NCBI RefSeq assembly: GCF_003575965.1
Contig: NZ_QWJJ01000021.1
Location: 1-54,453, forward strand
DNA: 54,453 bases
Direction of reading: 5' to 3'
From: Pseudooceanicola sediminis
GTDB taxonomy: Bacteria; Pseudomonadota; Alphaproteobacteria; Rhodobacterales; Rhodobacteraceae
The notes below the pieces were generated by a model that saw only the letters and a program-made list of their open reading frames with translations, was not told the DNA's origin and did not search any database. Made by a program: the position numbers and the translations under genes. Shown here piece after piece: positions 33,939 through 43,180 of this stretch. The first letter of the stretch is position 1, and each line of letters begins with the position of its first letter.

Positions 33939-36034
33939 TTCCAGAAGCTCCCCCAGCTGCGCTGAAGCGTGCCCGCCTGACCGCGGCGGACCTCGTCGTA
34001 GAGCCGGGTCGAGATCTGCACCCGCGCGCCGCCGTCGCCGTTGAAGGGCCGCACGGTCGTGGCGAGATCCCGCGGTGTGGGTTTGCCCAGCAGAAAGTCG
34101 AGCGGCACCGAGACGCGGATGCCCTTGTCGAAATCGCCGCTGCCGAAATCCTCGGCCGAGACATCGGTGAAGGTGACATAGGCGCCGATGCTGATGCCAT
34201 TGGCGAACTGGCGCTCCATCGACAGCGTGGTGCCCCAGTCGCCCGCGAGATAGCGCCCGGCATCGACCTGCCCGAGGTAGCCGTCGCCAAAGTCGTAATA
34301 GGCCGAGAGGTGGCCCGTGGCGACCTCGTAATCGGCAAAGCCGAACAGGTCGTCGGGGTCGCGCTTGGCGACATAGTTCACCTCGGCCCCGAGGGCGAGC
34401 GGCCCGCTGACCGGTTTCCACAGCACCTCGCCCGAGAGGCCGCCGTACATTTCCTCGAGGTAGCCGAGGGTGACGCGGCCATAGAGGTCGGTGCCGGGGC
34501 GGAAGAAGTAGTCGGCCTGCAGGTCGCGGACCTCGAAGTCCATGTCGGATTCATACAGCGTGGCATCGGTGCGCACCGGCGTGATGCGCGAGGAGGTCGG
34601 ATCGGGGTCGCCGCCGTTGCCCTGCACCAGCGGCTGGCGCAGCTGGGTCGAGACCACGAGGCCCGGCAGCACCCGGTAGGCGGCGTCAAGGCGCAGCCCG
34701 CCTTCGGCCAGCAGGTTGTCGGGATCCGAGAAGGTCGGGCCGAGGTAGCCATCCAGGCTGTAGCGCAGCCGGGCCGCGCCGGTGGCGGCGGGCTGCGGAT
34801 AGGGGCGGGCATCGGCGATATCGGCGCGGGCATAGCTTTTCCAGCTGCCCTCGAGGTCATGTTCCAGCTCTTCGAGGTCGGCGCGGCGCAGGGTCACGGC
34901 CGAGGCGGCGACGTCGTGGCGCACCGGGATCAGCACGATGGTGTCGACCGAAGCGGGCAGAACGCCCGTCAGGGCGCGGGCGGCACGCCCCAGGCCCTGG
35001 GCTTCGGACTGGTAGCGTTCGTTGCGGATGTGCAGGCGCACGGTGCTGCCCTGGCGGGAGAAGGAGAGCAGGCGGATGCCCTGCGCGGCCAGGCTGCGGC
35101 GAGCGGCCTCGTTCAGCGGAACAGCCGCCGCATCGCTGTCCCAGCCGAGGGCGGCGGCGCTGCGCGGCACCACGGCGGGGCCCTGCGCGGTCTCGCCCGC
35201 GGCGCCGCGCAGCGGGGATCGCGGCGGGGATTTCGGGTTCAGCGCATAGGTCAGCGAGAGACCGGCGTAATTGCCGTAGAGATAGGCGGCGGTGACATCG
35301 ATGCCGTTGTCGAAACGGTAGGTGGCGGCGAAATTCAGCGGCGAGCTGCGTTCGAACCCGCCCCCGGCGACCTCGGCGTCATAGGCATCCGAGGAATATT
35401 CCAGCCCCAGCACCAGGTGCGGTGTCGCCTGGTATTGCACCGCCCCGAACAGCGCCGCATCGCCGCTGAAATAATCGCTGTCCAGGCGATCCTGCGGGAT
35501 CAGGCCCAGACGGTCGCCGCCAAAGCTGCCCAGGCGGCCCCAGCCGATGCCGCCGGTGGTCTGCAAGCGCCCCATGGTCTTGGTCGCCACCAGGTATTCC
35601 CCGGAATAATAGCTGTCGTCGCCGAGGCCGCGCAGCCCGACCGCCAGCGCCGGCCAGGCCCCGGTTTCCGGCATCAGCTGGTATTGCAGGTCGAAATCGC
35701 GGTCGCGCAGCCGGGCCCCGCCCGCCGAATCCAGTACCGAGTAGCGGAAGCTGCCGCTGAGCCGCGGCGCCATCTGAAAGGTGAAGGTCGTGCGCAGGGT
35801 GTCGTTGAACGCACTGGAGCTCAGCGACATTTCGCCATCCGGCATCGCATGGGCGGTCGGCATGTCCACCACGCCCGGCGTGCCGTAGAACCCCAGCGTG
35901 GGACGCAGCGCAATCGCCCCCACGGTGCCATCCTGGGCCACGGCCCGACCCGGTGCAGACGGCCCGATGCCCCATGTTGCAAGGACGATCGCACAGACAC
36001 TGCCTCGCAGGAAAACCCGCCCACGCCTCGTCAT
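33935..36034 (-). CDS. YjbH-like outer-membrane polysaccharide protein
   Basis: The 699-residue length is almost equal to the E. coli YjbH family. A Sec signal peptide (MTRRGRVFLRGSVCAIVLATWGIG...) precedes TLGFYGTPGVVDMPTAHAMPDGEMSLS, the family's opening motif. The rest alternates short amphipathic strands rich in aromatic residues, a beta-barrel pattern (RTTFTFQMAPRLSGSFRYSV, ISIGAYVTFTDVSAEDF). The last part FGSGDFDKGIRVSVPLDFLLGKP is conserved too. It probably supports polysaccharide transport or anchoring at the outer membrane. It is divergent from the phosphatase gene and overlaps the YjbF-like gene. Confidence 0.88.
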   Translation of the reverse strand: MTRRGRVFLRGSVCAIVLATWGIGPSAPGRAVAQDGTVGAIALRPTLGFYGTPGVVDMPTAHAMPDGEMSLSSSAFNDTLRTTFTFQMAPRLSGSFRYSVLDSAGGARLRDRDFDLQYQLMPETGAWPALAVGLRGLGDDSYYSGEYLVATKTMGRLQTTGGIGWGRLGSFGGDRLGLIPQDRLDSDYFSGDAALFGAVQYQATPHLVLGLEYSSDAYDAEVAGGGFERSSPLNFAATYRFDNGIDVTAAYLYGNYAGLSLTYALNPKSPPRSPLRGAAGETAQGPAVVPRSAAALGWDSDAAAVPLNEAARRSLAAQGIRLLSFSRQGSTVRLHIRNERYQSEAQGLGRAARALTGVLPASVDTIVLIPVRHDVAASAVTLRRADLEELEHDLEGSWKSYARADIADARPYPQPAATGAARLRYSLDGYLGPTFSDPDNLLAEGGLRLDAAYRVLPGLVVSTQLRQPLVQGNGGDPDPTSSRITPVRTDATLYESDMDFEVRDLQADYFFRPGTDLYGRVTLGYLEEMYGGLSGEVLWKPVSGPLALGAEVNYVAKRDPDDLFGFADYEVATGHLSAYYDFGDGYLGQVDAGRYLAGDWGTTLSMERQFANGISIGAYVTFTDVSAEDFGSGDFDKGIRVSVPLDFLLGKPTPRDLATTVRPFNGDGGARVQISTRLYDEVRRGQAGTLQRSWGSFWK

Positions 36035-36167
36035 ACCCAGATCAGCCCCTTGCCCCAGATCACATACGGTTTCCTAACCAGACCCCACGTCGGGGGATAG
36101 CCCCCAAGGGCAGAGAATCCGCATTAACCACGCATGACTTTGTGGCAGAGATGACAGCGACGAATAA

Positions 36168-36971
36168 ATGACCTATTTCCCCTCCATGCGTTTCCTGACC
36201 CGCTTCCGTGCCCCAAAACCCACATTTTCATCTCCGCTTGCGCCGGGTGAGCCGTTTTTTGCCATTGGCGACATTCATGGCTGTGACCACCTGATGCCGG
36301 GGCTGCTGGAGCGGATCGACGAAATCTATGCCCGCCAGCAGGATCAGCATGAGGCCCGGAATGGCGCGCCCTGGTCGGCGCGGCTGGTCTTTGTCGGGGA
36401 TTACGTCGATCGCGGCGATCAGAGCGCGGCCGTGCTGCACCGGTTGCAGGCGTTGCAGCGCGACCATCCCTCGACCCTGTGCCTGATGGGCAACCATGAA
36501 CAGATGCTGCTGCAATTCCTCGACACCCCGGGCGAGTCCGGGCCGCGCTGGATGCGCTATGGCGGCTTGCAGACCATGGCCAGTTTCGGCGTCGCCCCGC
36601 CCGCCGCCACCGCCCCCGCCGACAAGTGGGAGGAGGCGCGCGACCGCTTTCGCACCGCCCTGGGGGCCCCGACAGAGGCCTGGCTGCGCGCCCTGCCCCT
36701 GATCTGGCAGACCGGCAATGTCATCGTGGTACATGCCGGGGCCGACCCCGCCCGGCCCCCGGCCAAGCAGAGCGAGGCCACCCTGCTGTGGGGCCATTCC
36801 GATTTCACCAGCACGCCGCGCACCGACGGCCTGTGGGTGGTGCACGGCCATACCATCGTCGAACAGCCGCGCCCCGAGATGGGCCGCCTGCCCGTCGACA
36901 CCGGCGCCTATGCCACCGGTCGGCTGACCGCGGCGCTGATCAGCCCCGGCAAGGTGGAATTCACCCCCTGA
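36168..36971 (+). CDS. Metallophosphoesterase of the PPP phosphatase type
   Basis: This 267-residue cytoplasmic protein carries the full dinuclear-metal signature: FFAIGDIHGCDHL, VFVGDYVDRGDQS, LMGNHEQML, VVHAGADP and WVVHGHT. This set is typical of bacterial Ser/Thr-type phosphatases and ApaH-like enzymes. ATG 36168 is the first start; ATG 36186 is also possible, since the first 20 residues are not conserved. It lies between yjbH and the RTX glycosidase gene. Its substrate is unknown. A role in reversing phosphorylation in the polysaccharide pathway is only suggested by position. Confidence 0.88.
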   Translation: MTYFPSMRFLTRFRAPKPTFSSPLAPGEPFFAIGDIHGCDHLMPGLLERIDEIYARQQDQHEARNGAPWSARLVFVGDYVDRGDQSAAVLHRLQALQRDHPSTLCLMGNHEQMLLQFLDTPGESGPRWMRYGGLQTMASFGVAPPAATAPADKWEEARDRFRTALGAPTEAWLRALPLIWQTGNVIVVHAGADPARPPAKQSEATLLWGHSDFTSTPRTDGLWVVHGHTIVEQPRPEMGRLPVDTGAYATGRLTAALISPGKVEFTP

Positions 36972-37392
36972 GCCGTGGCGCCACCGGATCGGGGATGGCG
37001 CGCGCCCTGAGCGGGCGCCGGACAGGGCCTGAACACGGGCCTTGCTGACGACCCTGAGATTTCAGCGGACGCGGGCCTTTCTGCGGACAGGGCCTTGCTG
37101 CGGACAGGGCCTTGCTGCGGACAGGGGCCTTGCTGATGGTCGGCCTTGCTGCGGCGGGCGAACGCTGGTGGGCCCCTGCTGGCCGCCGTTCTGCGGGGCG
37201 CTCTCCCCGGCCCGGCTCGCGCGGGCCTTGTGCCCGATCCTGGTCGCGCGGGCCTTCTGCCCGGGCATCCTGTGCAATTTGCGTCAAATTTTAGCGGTAT
37301 TTGACTCAAATTTTATCATAACGCCGGAATTTTGCCGGAATTTTGCCACGCGGTCCGCGCAGCCTGGCGGCATGAAGCCGACGGAGGTCCGC
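36972..37392. other. Spacer with 17-bp tandem repeats and promoter region of the RTX gene
   Basis: No credible gene was found. The 17-bp unit GGGCCTTGCTGCGGACA is repeated in tandem (37073-37123, three near-perfect copies, then two degenerate copies to about 37157). An AT-rich stretch at 37262-37350 has two TCAAATTTTA blocks and the duplicated GCCGGAATTTT, which could be promoter and regulator sites. Confidence 0.55.
37073..37157 (+). repeat. 17-bp tandem repeat array
   Basis: Three units lie at 37073-37089, 37090-37106 and 37107-37123 with a single difference, followed by two degraded copies. The unit is not a multiple of three, and no gene covers it convincingly. Confidence 0.6.
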
Positions 37393-39864
37393 ATGGCGTA
37401 CAAGATCACCCTGGAACCCGGGCAGACAGGCGGCGCGACCGGCGCGGCCACCGTCACCGCACGGCATTTCGGGTCCAACTACCTGGCCACGCGGCAGGCC
37501 CATGGCGAGACGATCGAGGCCGGGGGGGCCTTTGGGGCGGCGGCCGACTGGCTGGACGTGACGCATTATCGCTATCCCGGCGGCACCATCGCCGAGAAGT
37601 ATTTCGACATCACCGACCCCGGCCATTTCGACCCGGGCGCGCAGGATGCGCTGAGCGTGGCGTCCTTTGCCGATGCCGGCGACACCACCCAGCTGACCCG
37701 GCTGGGCCAGTTCATGGCGTTCGCCGCCACCGAGGGCGGCAAGGTCACCGTGGTGGTGCCGATGATCCGGTTCTTCGAAACGGTGAAATCGGGCAGCCCG
37801 GCCGAGGTCGCGGCGCTGGAGGCGGATGTGAAGGCTTTTGTCGCCGCCGCCATGGCGCATCCCGCCGGCCATGTGATCAGCGGGTTCGAGCTGGGCAACG
37901 AGTTCGCCTCGTGGATGGGCGGGCATAACGGCGCGATCCTGGGCAGCACCGCCGATGCCGCCGCGCTGATGCGCAACATGGCGGTCTGGATCAATGAGGC
38001 GCTGGACGAGACCGGGCTGGCACCGGGCGACCAGCCGCAGATCATCGCCCAGACGGCATTCGTGAAATACGGCGAGAAGGGCAACACCCCGCTGCTGCGC
38101 GACCTGTTCGACGAGGACCTGGGGCAGGACTATGCCCATGTCGAGAGCGTGGCCGATTTCTTTGCCGCCATCGAGGGGGTCGCGACCCATGTCTATCCCT
38201 ATCGCCCCTGGCTGGACACCGATGACGGGATCGGCGCGATCACCGGCGACACCGGGCTGATCGGGGACTGGCAGGAGGCCTTTGAGGACTATGCCGAGAC
38301 GCATGGGCTGGAGGCGGTCGAGCTGGACGGCGTGGCCAGCGAATGGAACATCCGCAATGCCGCCTTTTCCAATGGCGATGTCAGCGGCGCGCAGGCCGGG
38401 ATTGCCACCGTGGCGCTGTTTCACCGGCTGGTGGCCGAGGGCGTGGACGAGATGCACGTCTGGCCCGCCCTGCAGAACACCGGCTCGACCCTGATCGACC
38501 AGAAGGACGGCGCGCTGGAGATGCAGTTCACCGGCGCGGCCTTTACCCTGCTGCGCACCCTCGTGCCCGGACATGCGGTCGAACAGGCCCCGACCGCCCA
38601 TGACAGCGATGGCGACGGCATCGACGATGTCTTTGTCTACAGTTTCCGCCAGGGCGGCAGCCTGCACACCTTTGCCAGCGCCGCGCAGGATACCAGCGTC
38701 ACGCTGGATTTCGCGGGCTACGGCATCGCCGCCGAGGATGCCGCGCTGGCCCATGTCGCGCAGCTGAACGCCACCGGCAGCGGCGCCCCGGTGTTCGAGA
38801 TCGGCGACAGCCATCTGCTGGCCCCCGGCGACAACAGCCTGACGCTGAACCTGGCGGCCGGGGCGATGACGCTGATCTCGCTCGATGGGGATCTGGCGGC
38901 CGGGGCGGCGGGGGCCGCCGAGGCAGCACAGTTCAGCTTTGCCATGTCGGCCGGCTATGCCGACCGCCTGCCACATCTGCCCGGCCTCGACCCCGTTGCA
39001 ACCGGCAACGTGATGCAGGGGGACGGCGCCGATGCGCAGTTCCAGGTCTACAAGGGCTTCATCTTCGACGCGGGGGGCGGCGCGGACAGCGTTCTGGGCA
39101 GTTCCGCGGCAGATACCGTGCTGGGGGGCAGCGGCGCGGATCGGCTGGAGATGGGCGCCGGCGACGACGTGTTGCTGGGCGAAAGCGGCGACGATTATCT
39201 GAACGGCGGATCGGGCGACGACTGGCTGTATGGCGGCGCGCATCAGGATGTGCTGCTGGGGGGCGCGGGCAACGACCGGATTCGCGGCGGCGCGGGATTC
39301 GACCTGATCCAGGGCGGTGCGGGGCACGATCTGATCGACGGCGGCGGACAGGCCGACAACCTGTACGGCGGCACCGGCAACGACACGATCCACGGCAGCA
39401 GCGGGCTGGACCGGATGTTCGGCGGATCGGGCGATGACCGGATGTTCGGCGGGACGGGCGATGACCATCTGCGTGGCGAAACCGGATCGGACGCCCTGTT
39501 CGGCGGCCATGGCAACGACACGCTGGAGGGGGGCGGCGGCAATGACCGGATTCGCGGCGGCGCCGGGTTCGACGTGCTGGACGGGGGCGCCGGCAACGAC
39601 ATCCTGATCGGGGCGTTCAATGCCGATGTCTTTGTCTTTGCGGGAGATTTCGGCAGCGACCAGATATGGGACTTCGAGGCGTGCAATGACTTCGAAAAGA
39701 TCGACCTGTCCGGGGTCAGCGGAATCACCGATTTCGACGACCTGTCGCAAAACCACATGCGCCAGATCGACAGCGGCGTTCTGATCGACGCGGGCGAGGG
39801 CAACCGGGTGCTGCTGCGGGGGGTCGAGATCACCGATCTGGATGCGAACGACTTTCTGTTCTGA
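37393..39864 (+). CDS. Secreted RTX protein with a glycoside hydrolase-like domain
   Basis: This protein of about 823 residues has no Sec signal. Residues 1 to about 400 look like a clan A TIM-barrel glycosidase: YRYPGGTIAEKYFDI, GFELGNEFASWMGG with candidate acid/base Glu170, ATHVYPYRPW and GVASEWNIRNAAF with candidate nucleophile Glu317. A beta-rich domain follows to about 540. Residues 565-740 hold many GGxGxD-type RTX repeats (GGSGDDWLYGG, GGAGNDRIRGG), then an Asp-rich tail ending DLDANDFLF. This is a calcium-binding type I secretion substrate; a full type I system starts 1.9 kb downstream. GGAGGT precedes ATG 37393. It may trim the polysaccharide made here. Confidence 0.83.
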   Translation: MAYKITLEPGQTGGATGAATVTARHFGSNYLATRQAHGETIEAGGAFGAAADWLDVTHYRYPGGTIAEKYFDITDPGHFDPGAQDALSVASFADAGDTTQLTRLGQFMAFAATEGGKVTVVVPMIRFFETVKSGSPAEVAALEADVKAFVAAAMAHPAGHVISGFELGNEFASWMGGHNGAILGSTADAAALMRNMAVWINEALDETGLAPGDQPQIIAQTAFVKYGEKGNTPLLRDLFDEDLGQDYAHVESVADFFAAIEGVATHVYPYRPWLDTDDGIGAITGDTGLIGDWQEAFEDYAETHGLEAVELDGVASEWNIRNAAFSNGDVSGAQAGIATVALFHRLVAEGVDEMHVWPALQNTGSTLIDQKDGALEMQFTGAAFTLLRTLVPGHAVEQAPTAHDSDGDGIDDVFVYSFRQGGSLHTFASAAQDTSVTLDFAGYGIAAEDAALAHVAQLNATGSGAPVFEIGDSHLLAPGDNSLTLNLAAGAMTLISLDGDLAAGAAGAAEAAQFSFAMSAGYADRLPHLPGLDPVATGNVMQGDGADAQFQVYKGFIFDAGGGADSVLGSSAADTVLGGSGADRLEMGAGDDVLLGESGDDYLNGGSGDDWLYGGAHQDVLLGGAGNDRIRGGAGFDLIQGGAGHDLIDGGGQADNLYGGTGNDTIHGSSGLDRMFGGSGDDRMFGGTGDDHLRGETGSDALFGGHGNDTLEGGGGNDRIRGGAGFDVLDGGAGNDILIGAFNADVFVFAGDFGSDQIWDFEACNDFEKIDLSGVSGITDFDDLSQNHMRQIDSGVLIDAGEGNRVLLRGVEITDLDANDFLF

Positions 39865-39981
39865 ACCCGTCCGGTCTGGCGCCAGGCCCCGCCTTTGCGG
39901 GATAGGTCTGGCGCATGTGTCTGGCCCGGACGGCGCCCCCCCTGAGGCGCGCCAACCCCCTAACCGGGCCCAAACCAGGCC

Positions 39982-40014
39982 CGGGGCAGGATCGGGGCAG
40001 GATCGGGGCAGGAT
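39982..40014 (+). repeat. Three 11-bp tandem repeats
   Basis: CGGGGCAGGAT is repeated three times without a mismatch. Similar CAGGAT units occur in the G-rich spacer near 31250-31305. Confidence 0.6.
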
Positions 40015-40037
40015 CGGGCGTGTTCTAATCCGGGCCT

Positions 40038-40149
40038 GCATGACTCTGGGCGCGCATGACTCTGGCCCTGCATGACTCTGGCCCTGCACGAGTCTGGCCC
40101 TGCACGAGTCTGGGAGGCATAAATCTGAACGGGCATAACTCTCGACTGG
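40038..40149 (+). repeat. 16-bp tandem repeat array, seven units
   Basis: The unit GCATGACTCTGGCCCT starts at 40038, 40054, 40070, 40086 and 40102. Two weaker units (CATAAATCTGAACGGG and CATAACTCTCGACTGG) follow. Decay toward the right end is visible. Confidence 0.65.
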
Positions 40150-40753
40150 CCCCGCCGATCCCGCGCGGATTTTCGGAAAACATCCAAAATCACGGGATTT
40201 GAGCATGGCGGCATTGCCGCCCTGGCCCTGACAAAGATCAGTCCCGGCTGATTGCTACGTATTAATACAATATTAATGAAAACCCACATAGCCTTTGCAT
40301 TCCCCTCTTGTGCCTCCATTGCACAACACAGGTCAAAGGCGCCGTGTGACATCAGGATTCCCTTTGCAACAGGCCGAGATCGCCTGCCCGATGACCCGCA
40401 CACCCTTGCGGCGCATCAGCCATCGCCCTGCAATGCGGCCAGGGATCGGGGCGCGCGCCGCGCAGGGGACGAAAGTCCCGACAAGACCGCGATACAGTTT
40501 CGGGCAGGATCCATCCCTATTGCGAATAAGACGCACAATTTGCCGATCCCGGCCCGGCGTATTGATGAAAGGCCGCCTTAAGGATATCCAAATCGGGGGG
40601 GATCGGATATTCGAGGCTTGTCACCACAACCGGCCGGACAGCATAAAACCTTTGATGCCCATATCCCTTCTGACGCCGGACTGGCGCATCGGCTGCGAAA
40701 ACCGCAATAAATTGTAAGAGTTCCGATCTCCCAATGGGCAACCAGTTCTGATC

Positions 40754-41713
40754 ATGAACAGCGCAGATCAAACACGCTCTTTCGCAGAGGATTTCTTTGA
40801 GCGGTTCGAGCCGGTTTCGGCGCAGCGCCATGGCACATGGTCCTGGCAGCCCTTCAACTCATACGGGTTCGCCCGCGGCTATGTCAGCGTGCCGATCGTG
40901 CTGGCCGAGCTGAACCCGGTGGCGGGCACCCTGCCCATCCTGTTCGAACAGATCGACAGCGCGCGCGGCCCGCAGGCGGGGTTGCGCCCGGTTGCCCTGC
41001 TGCACCTGGCCGATCCGACCGCGCGGGTGGTTTCGGACAGCGGCGCCTGGCAGGCGTTCTACGTGCCCGGCGCGCTGCGCATCCACCCCTTTGCCTGCGA
41101 CCTGCGCCCCGATAGCACGCCAGACAGCATGCCGGAGACCCTGCACCTGGACCCGCAAAGCGCCTGCCTGTCCCCGACACCGGGCCCCAGGGGCACGGGA
41201 CACGGGCGCCTGTTCGATCTGACCGGCACCCCCACGGAGGCGTTCCACGCCATCCAGAGCTTTTTCGGCCATTACCAGGCCTCTCTGCGCAGCACGCTGG
41301 CGGCCAGCCGGGCGCTGTGGCAGGCCGGGGTGCTGAAACCGGCCCGGATGCAGGATCTGCCCGGCCCCGGGTACTACACCGCGGACCGCGCCGCGCTGTC
41401 CAGGCTGTCGGGGCCGCGGCTGGAGGAGCTGTTTCGCAGCGAGGCCGTGGCGCTGGCCCTGGCGCAGATCCTGTCGTTGCAGAAGATCGCGCAGATGAAG
41501 CAGAGGGCCGGCGTGCCCCAGCCCGGCAGCAGGGCACAGGGCAATACGGCGCAGGGCGATACGGCGCAGGACGGAATGGGCCAGACCGCAGCGCAGGAGG
41601 CAGCACAGGGTTCGGCGCAGATTTCGGGCCACCCCCCTGCCCTGACCCCGTTCCTGGATGCCATGGCGCGCGCCTACGAGACCGACAAAGACGAGATTTT
41701 TTTCAAGACATAG
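40754..41713 (+). CDS. SapC family protein
   Basis: This 319-residue protein matches the SapC family: FNSYGFARGYVSVPIVLAELNPVAGTLPILFEQ, then GAWQAFYVPGALRIHPFACDL. The family was named from an S-layer secretion gene and is often found beside type I secretion genes, but its task is unresolved. No signal peptide is visible. Residues 250-290 are a Gln/Ala/Gly-rich linker (QGNTAQGDTAQDGMGQTAAQ). The stop at 41713 lies 13 bp before the TolC-like gene, so it heads the secretion operon. A role as cytoplasmic helper of substrate delivery is an inference from position. Confidence 0.8.
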   Translation: MNSADQTRSFAEDFFERFEPVSAQRHGTWSWQPFNSYGFARGYVSVPIVLAELNPVAGTLPILFEQIDSARGPQAGLRPVALLHLADPTARVVSDSGAWQAFYVPGALRIHPFACDLRPDSTPDSMPETLHLDPQSACLSPTPGPRGTGHGRLFDLTGTPTEAFHAIQSFFGHYQASLRSTLAASRALWQAGVLKPARMQDLPGPGYYTADRAALSRLSGPRLEELFRSEAVALALAQILSLQKIAQMKQRAGVPQPGSRAQGNTAQGDTAQDGMGQTAAQEAAQGSAQISGHPPALTPFLDAMARAYETDKDEIFFKT

Positions 41714-41726
41714 GGACGCCGCCGAC

Positions 41727-43142
41727 ATGATTTCCACGCGCCTGTGGCCAGCATTCATTCTTATCGCCCTTCCAGCCCTGGCCGGGTGCCAGATGCGCAA
41801 TAGCCCCGCCGATACCCCTGCGGGCCAGGGCATGACGGGCCAGAGCCTGACGGGGCAAGCCATGACCGGCACGCCATCCCCGACGGCCCAACCGGCCACG
41901 GCAACCACGCTGCGTGCGCCGACCGCCCGCCTGTCGACCGCGGTGGCAGGCACGCAATTCGGCCGCATGGTGGCGCAGGCCGTACGCAGCCACCCCGATG
42001 TCGAGGCCGCAGGGGCCAATATCTCGATCGCGCAGGCAGACCTGGAATCCAGCCGGGGCGCACTGCGGCCCGCGGTGTCGATCGGGGCCAGCGCGCAATC
42101 GCGGGTCATCGGCGACCGTGACCGCACCAACAACCAGGCCACGCCCTATCTGCAGGTCAGCCAGCTGATCTATGATGGCGGGGCCTCGGCCAGCCGCAAG
42201 GCCGCGGCGACGGCGAACGTGCAGCAAAGCACCAACGCGCGGCTGGTGACGGCGGCCAATACGGCGCTGGACGCGGTCGACGCCTACCTGAACGTGATCT
42301 CGGCGCGCAAGATCCTGGCCCTGACGCAGGACAACCTGGACGCCCACCAGGACATGGCCGATCTGATCGAGGAACGCCGCAGCGCCGGCGCCGGATCGCA
42401 ATCGGACGTGCTGACCGTGCGGTCGCGTCTGGCCGATGCCGAAACCCTGGTGATCGACGCGCAATCCCAGCTGGAACGCACCGAGGCGCGCTTTGTCCAG
42501 ATGTTCGGAACCAGCCCCGGCGCCCTGGAAACCCCGCCCGTGGCCCCGGCCCTGCCCGCCGATACCGCCGCCGCCGTCGCCACCAGCCCGCGCATCAGCG
42601 CGCTGAATGCCCAGCTGGCCGCCAGCCGGTCGCAATTGCGCCTGGCCGAGGTCAGCCGCCGCCCCCAGGTCGAACTGGACGGCACCGCGCAGCGTGCCGA
42701 CAACGGCGGCAAGGACATCACCTTCGGGCTGAATGTCGAATATGCCTTCGACACCCGCGGCCAGAGCAGCAGCGCCATTCACCGCGCCCGCGCCGAAGTC
42801 ACCCGGCTGGAGGCGCAGAAGGCCGCCCTGGAACGCGATATCCGCCGCTCGATGGACTACGTGAAATCCGAAGCGGCCGCCGGGGTGCAGCGCCTGCGTT
42901 CGTCGCGCGCCGCGGTCGAGGCGAACCGGGCCAACGTCGCCGCCGCACGGGACGAATTCTCGATCGGGCGGCGCAACCTGCTGGACGTGCTGGAGGCGCA
43001 GCGCGACTACGTGCAGGCGCAGAACACCCTCATCACATCGGAACGCACGCAGATCTATACCGGCTATGATGCCCTGGCCCTGACCGGTGATATCGTCGAG
43101 ATCTTCCAGGCCGATTTTTCCAACATGACCCCTCCCAGTTAA
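41727..43142 (+). CDS. TolC-family outer-membrane protein of the type I system
   Basis: The product has 471 residues. The signal sequence ends in a lipobox (LPALAGC, Cys 20), so the protein may be lipidated like NodT-type outer-membrane factors. A Gly/Thr/Gln-rich stretch (GQGMTGQSLTGQAMTG) follows. The two TolC repeats are long helices with short strands: SLTVRSRLADAETLVIDAQSQL-like and RRNLLDVLEAQRDYVQAQNTLI are typical. It should form the exit duct for the ABC/HlyD complex encoded next. AGGGA lies 10 bases before ATG 41727. Confidence 0.88.
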   Translation: MISTRLWPAFILIALPALAGCQMRNSPADTPAGQGMTGQSLTGQAMTGTPSPTAQPATATTLRAPTARLSTAVAGTQFGRMVAQAVRSHPDVEAAGANISIAQADLESSRGALRPAVSIGASAQSRVIGDRDRTNNQATPYLQVSQLIYDGGASASRKAAATANVQQSTNARLVTAANTALDAVDAYLNVISARKILALTQDNLDAHQDMADLIEERRSAGAGSQSDVLTVRSRLADAETLVIDAQSQLERTEARFVQMFGTSPGALETPPVAPALPADTAAAVATSPRISALNAQLAASRSQLRLAEVSRRPQVELDGTAQRADNGGKDITFGLNVEYAFDTRGQSSSAIHRARAEVTRLEAQKAALERDIRRSMDYVKSEAAAGVQRLRSSRAAVEANRANVAAARDEFSIGRRNLLDVLEAQRDYVQAQNTLITSERTQIYTGYDALALTGDIVEIFQADFSNMTPPS

Positions 43143-43180
43143 GTGGCCCGCCCCGCGCGGCCGGAAATGAGTGACCCCAG

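Larger units (their letters stand above)
39865..40753. other. Gene-free spacer with two tandem repeat arrays and an AT-rich dyad
   Basis: No credible gene was found in nearly 890 bp. It holds an 11-bp unit in three copies (39982-40014) and a 16-bp unit in seven progressively degraded copies (40038-40149). An AT-rich dyad GTATTAATAC followed by ATATTAAT begins near 40258, which may be part of the promoter for the SapC-type I secretion operon. Confidence 0.55.

Noticed and set aside
37306-40206. 966-residue open frame antisense to the RTX glycosidase
   Set aside because: Its composition (His/Gln/Val-rich, no domains) is what the reverse of RTX repeats produces; the plus-strand protein is clearly real.
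40252-40717. Small frames in the spacer before the SapC gene
   Set aside because: No ribosome site of note, no homology and coding-unlike composition; the AT-rich dyad there is better read as promoter DNA.
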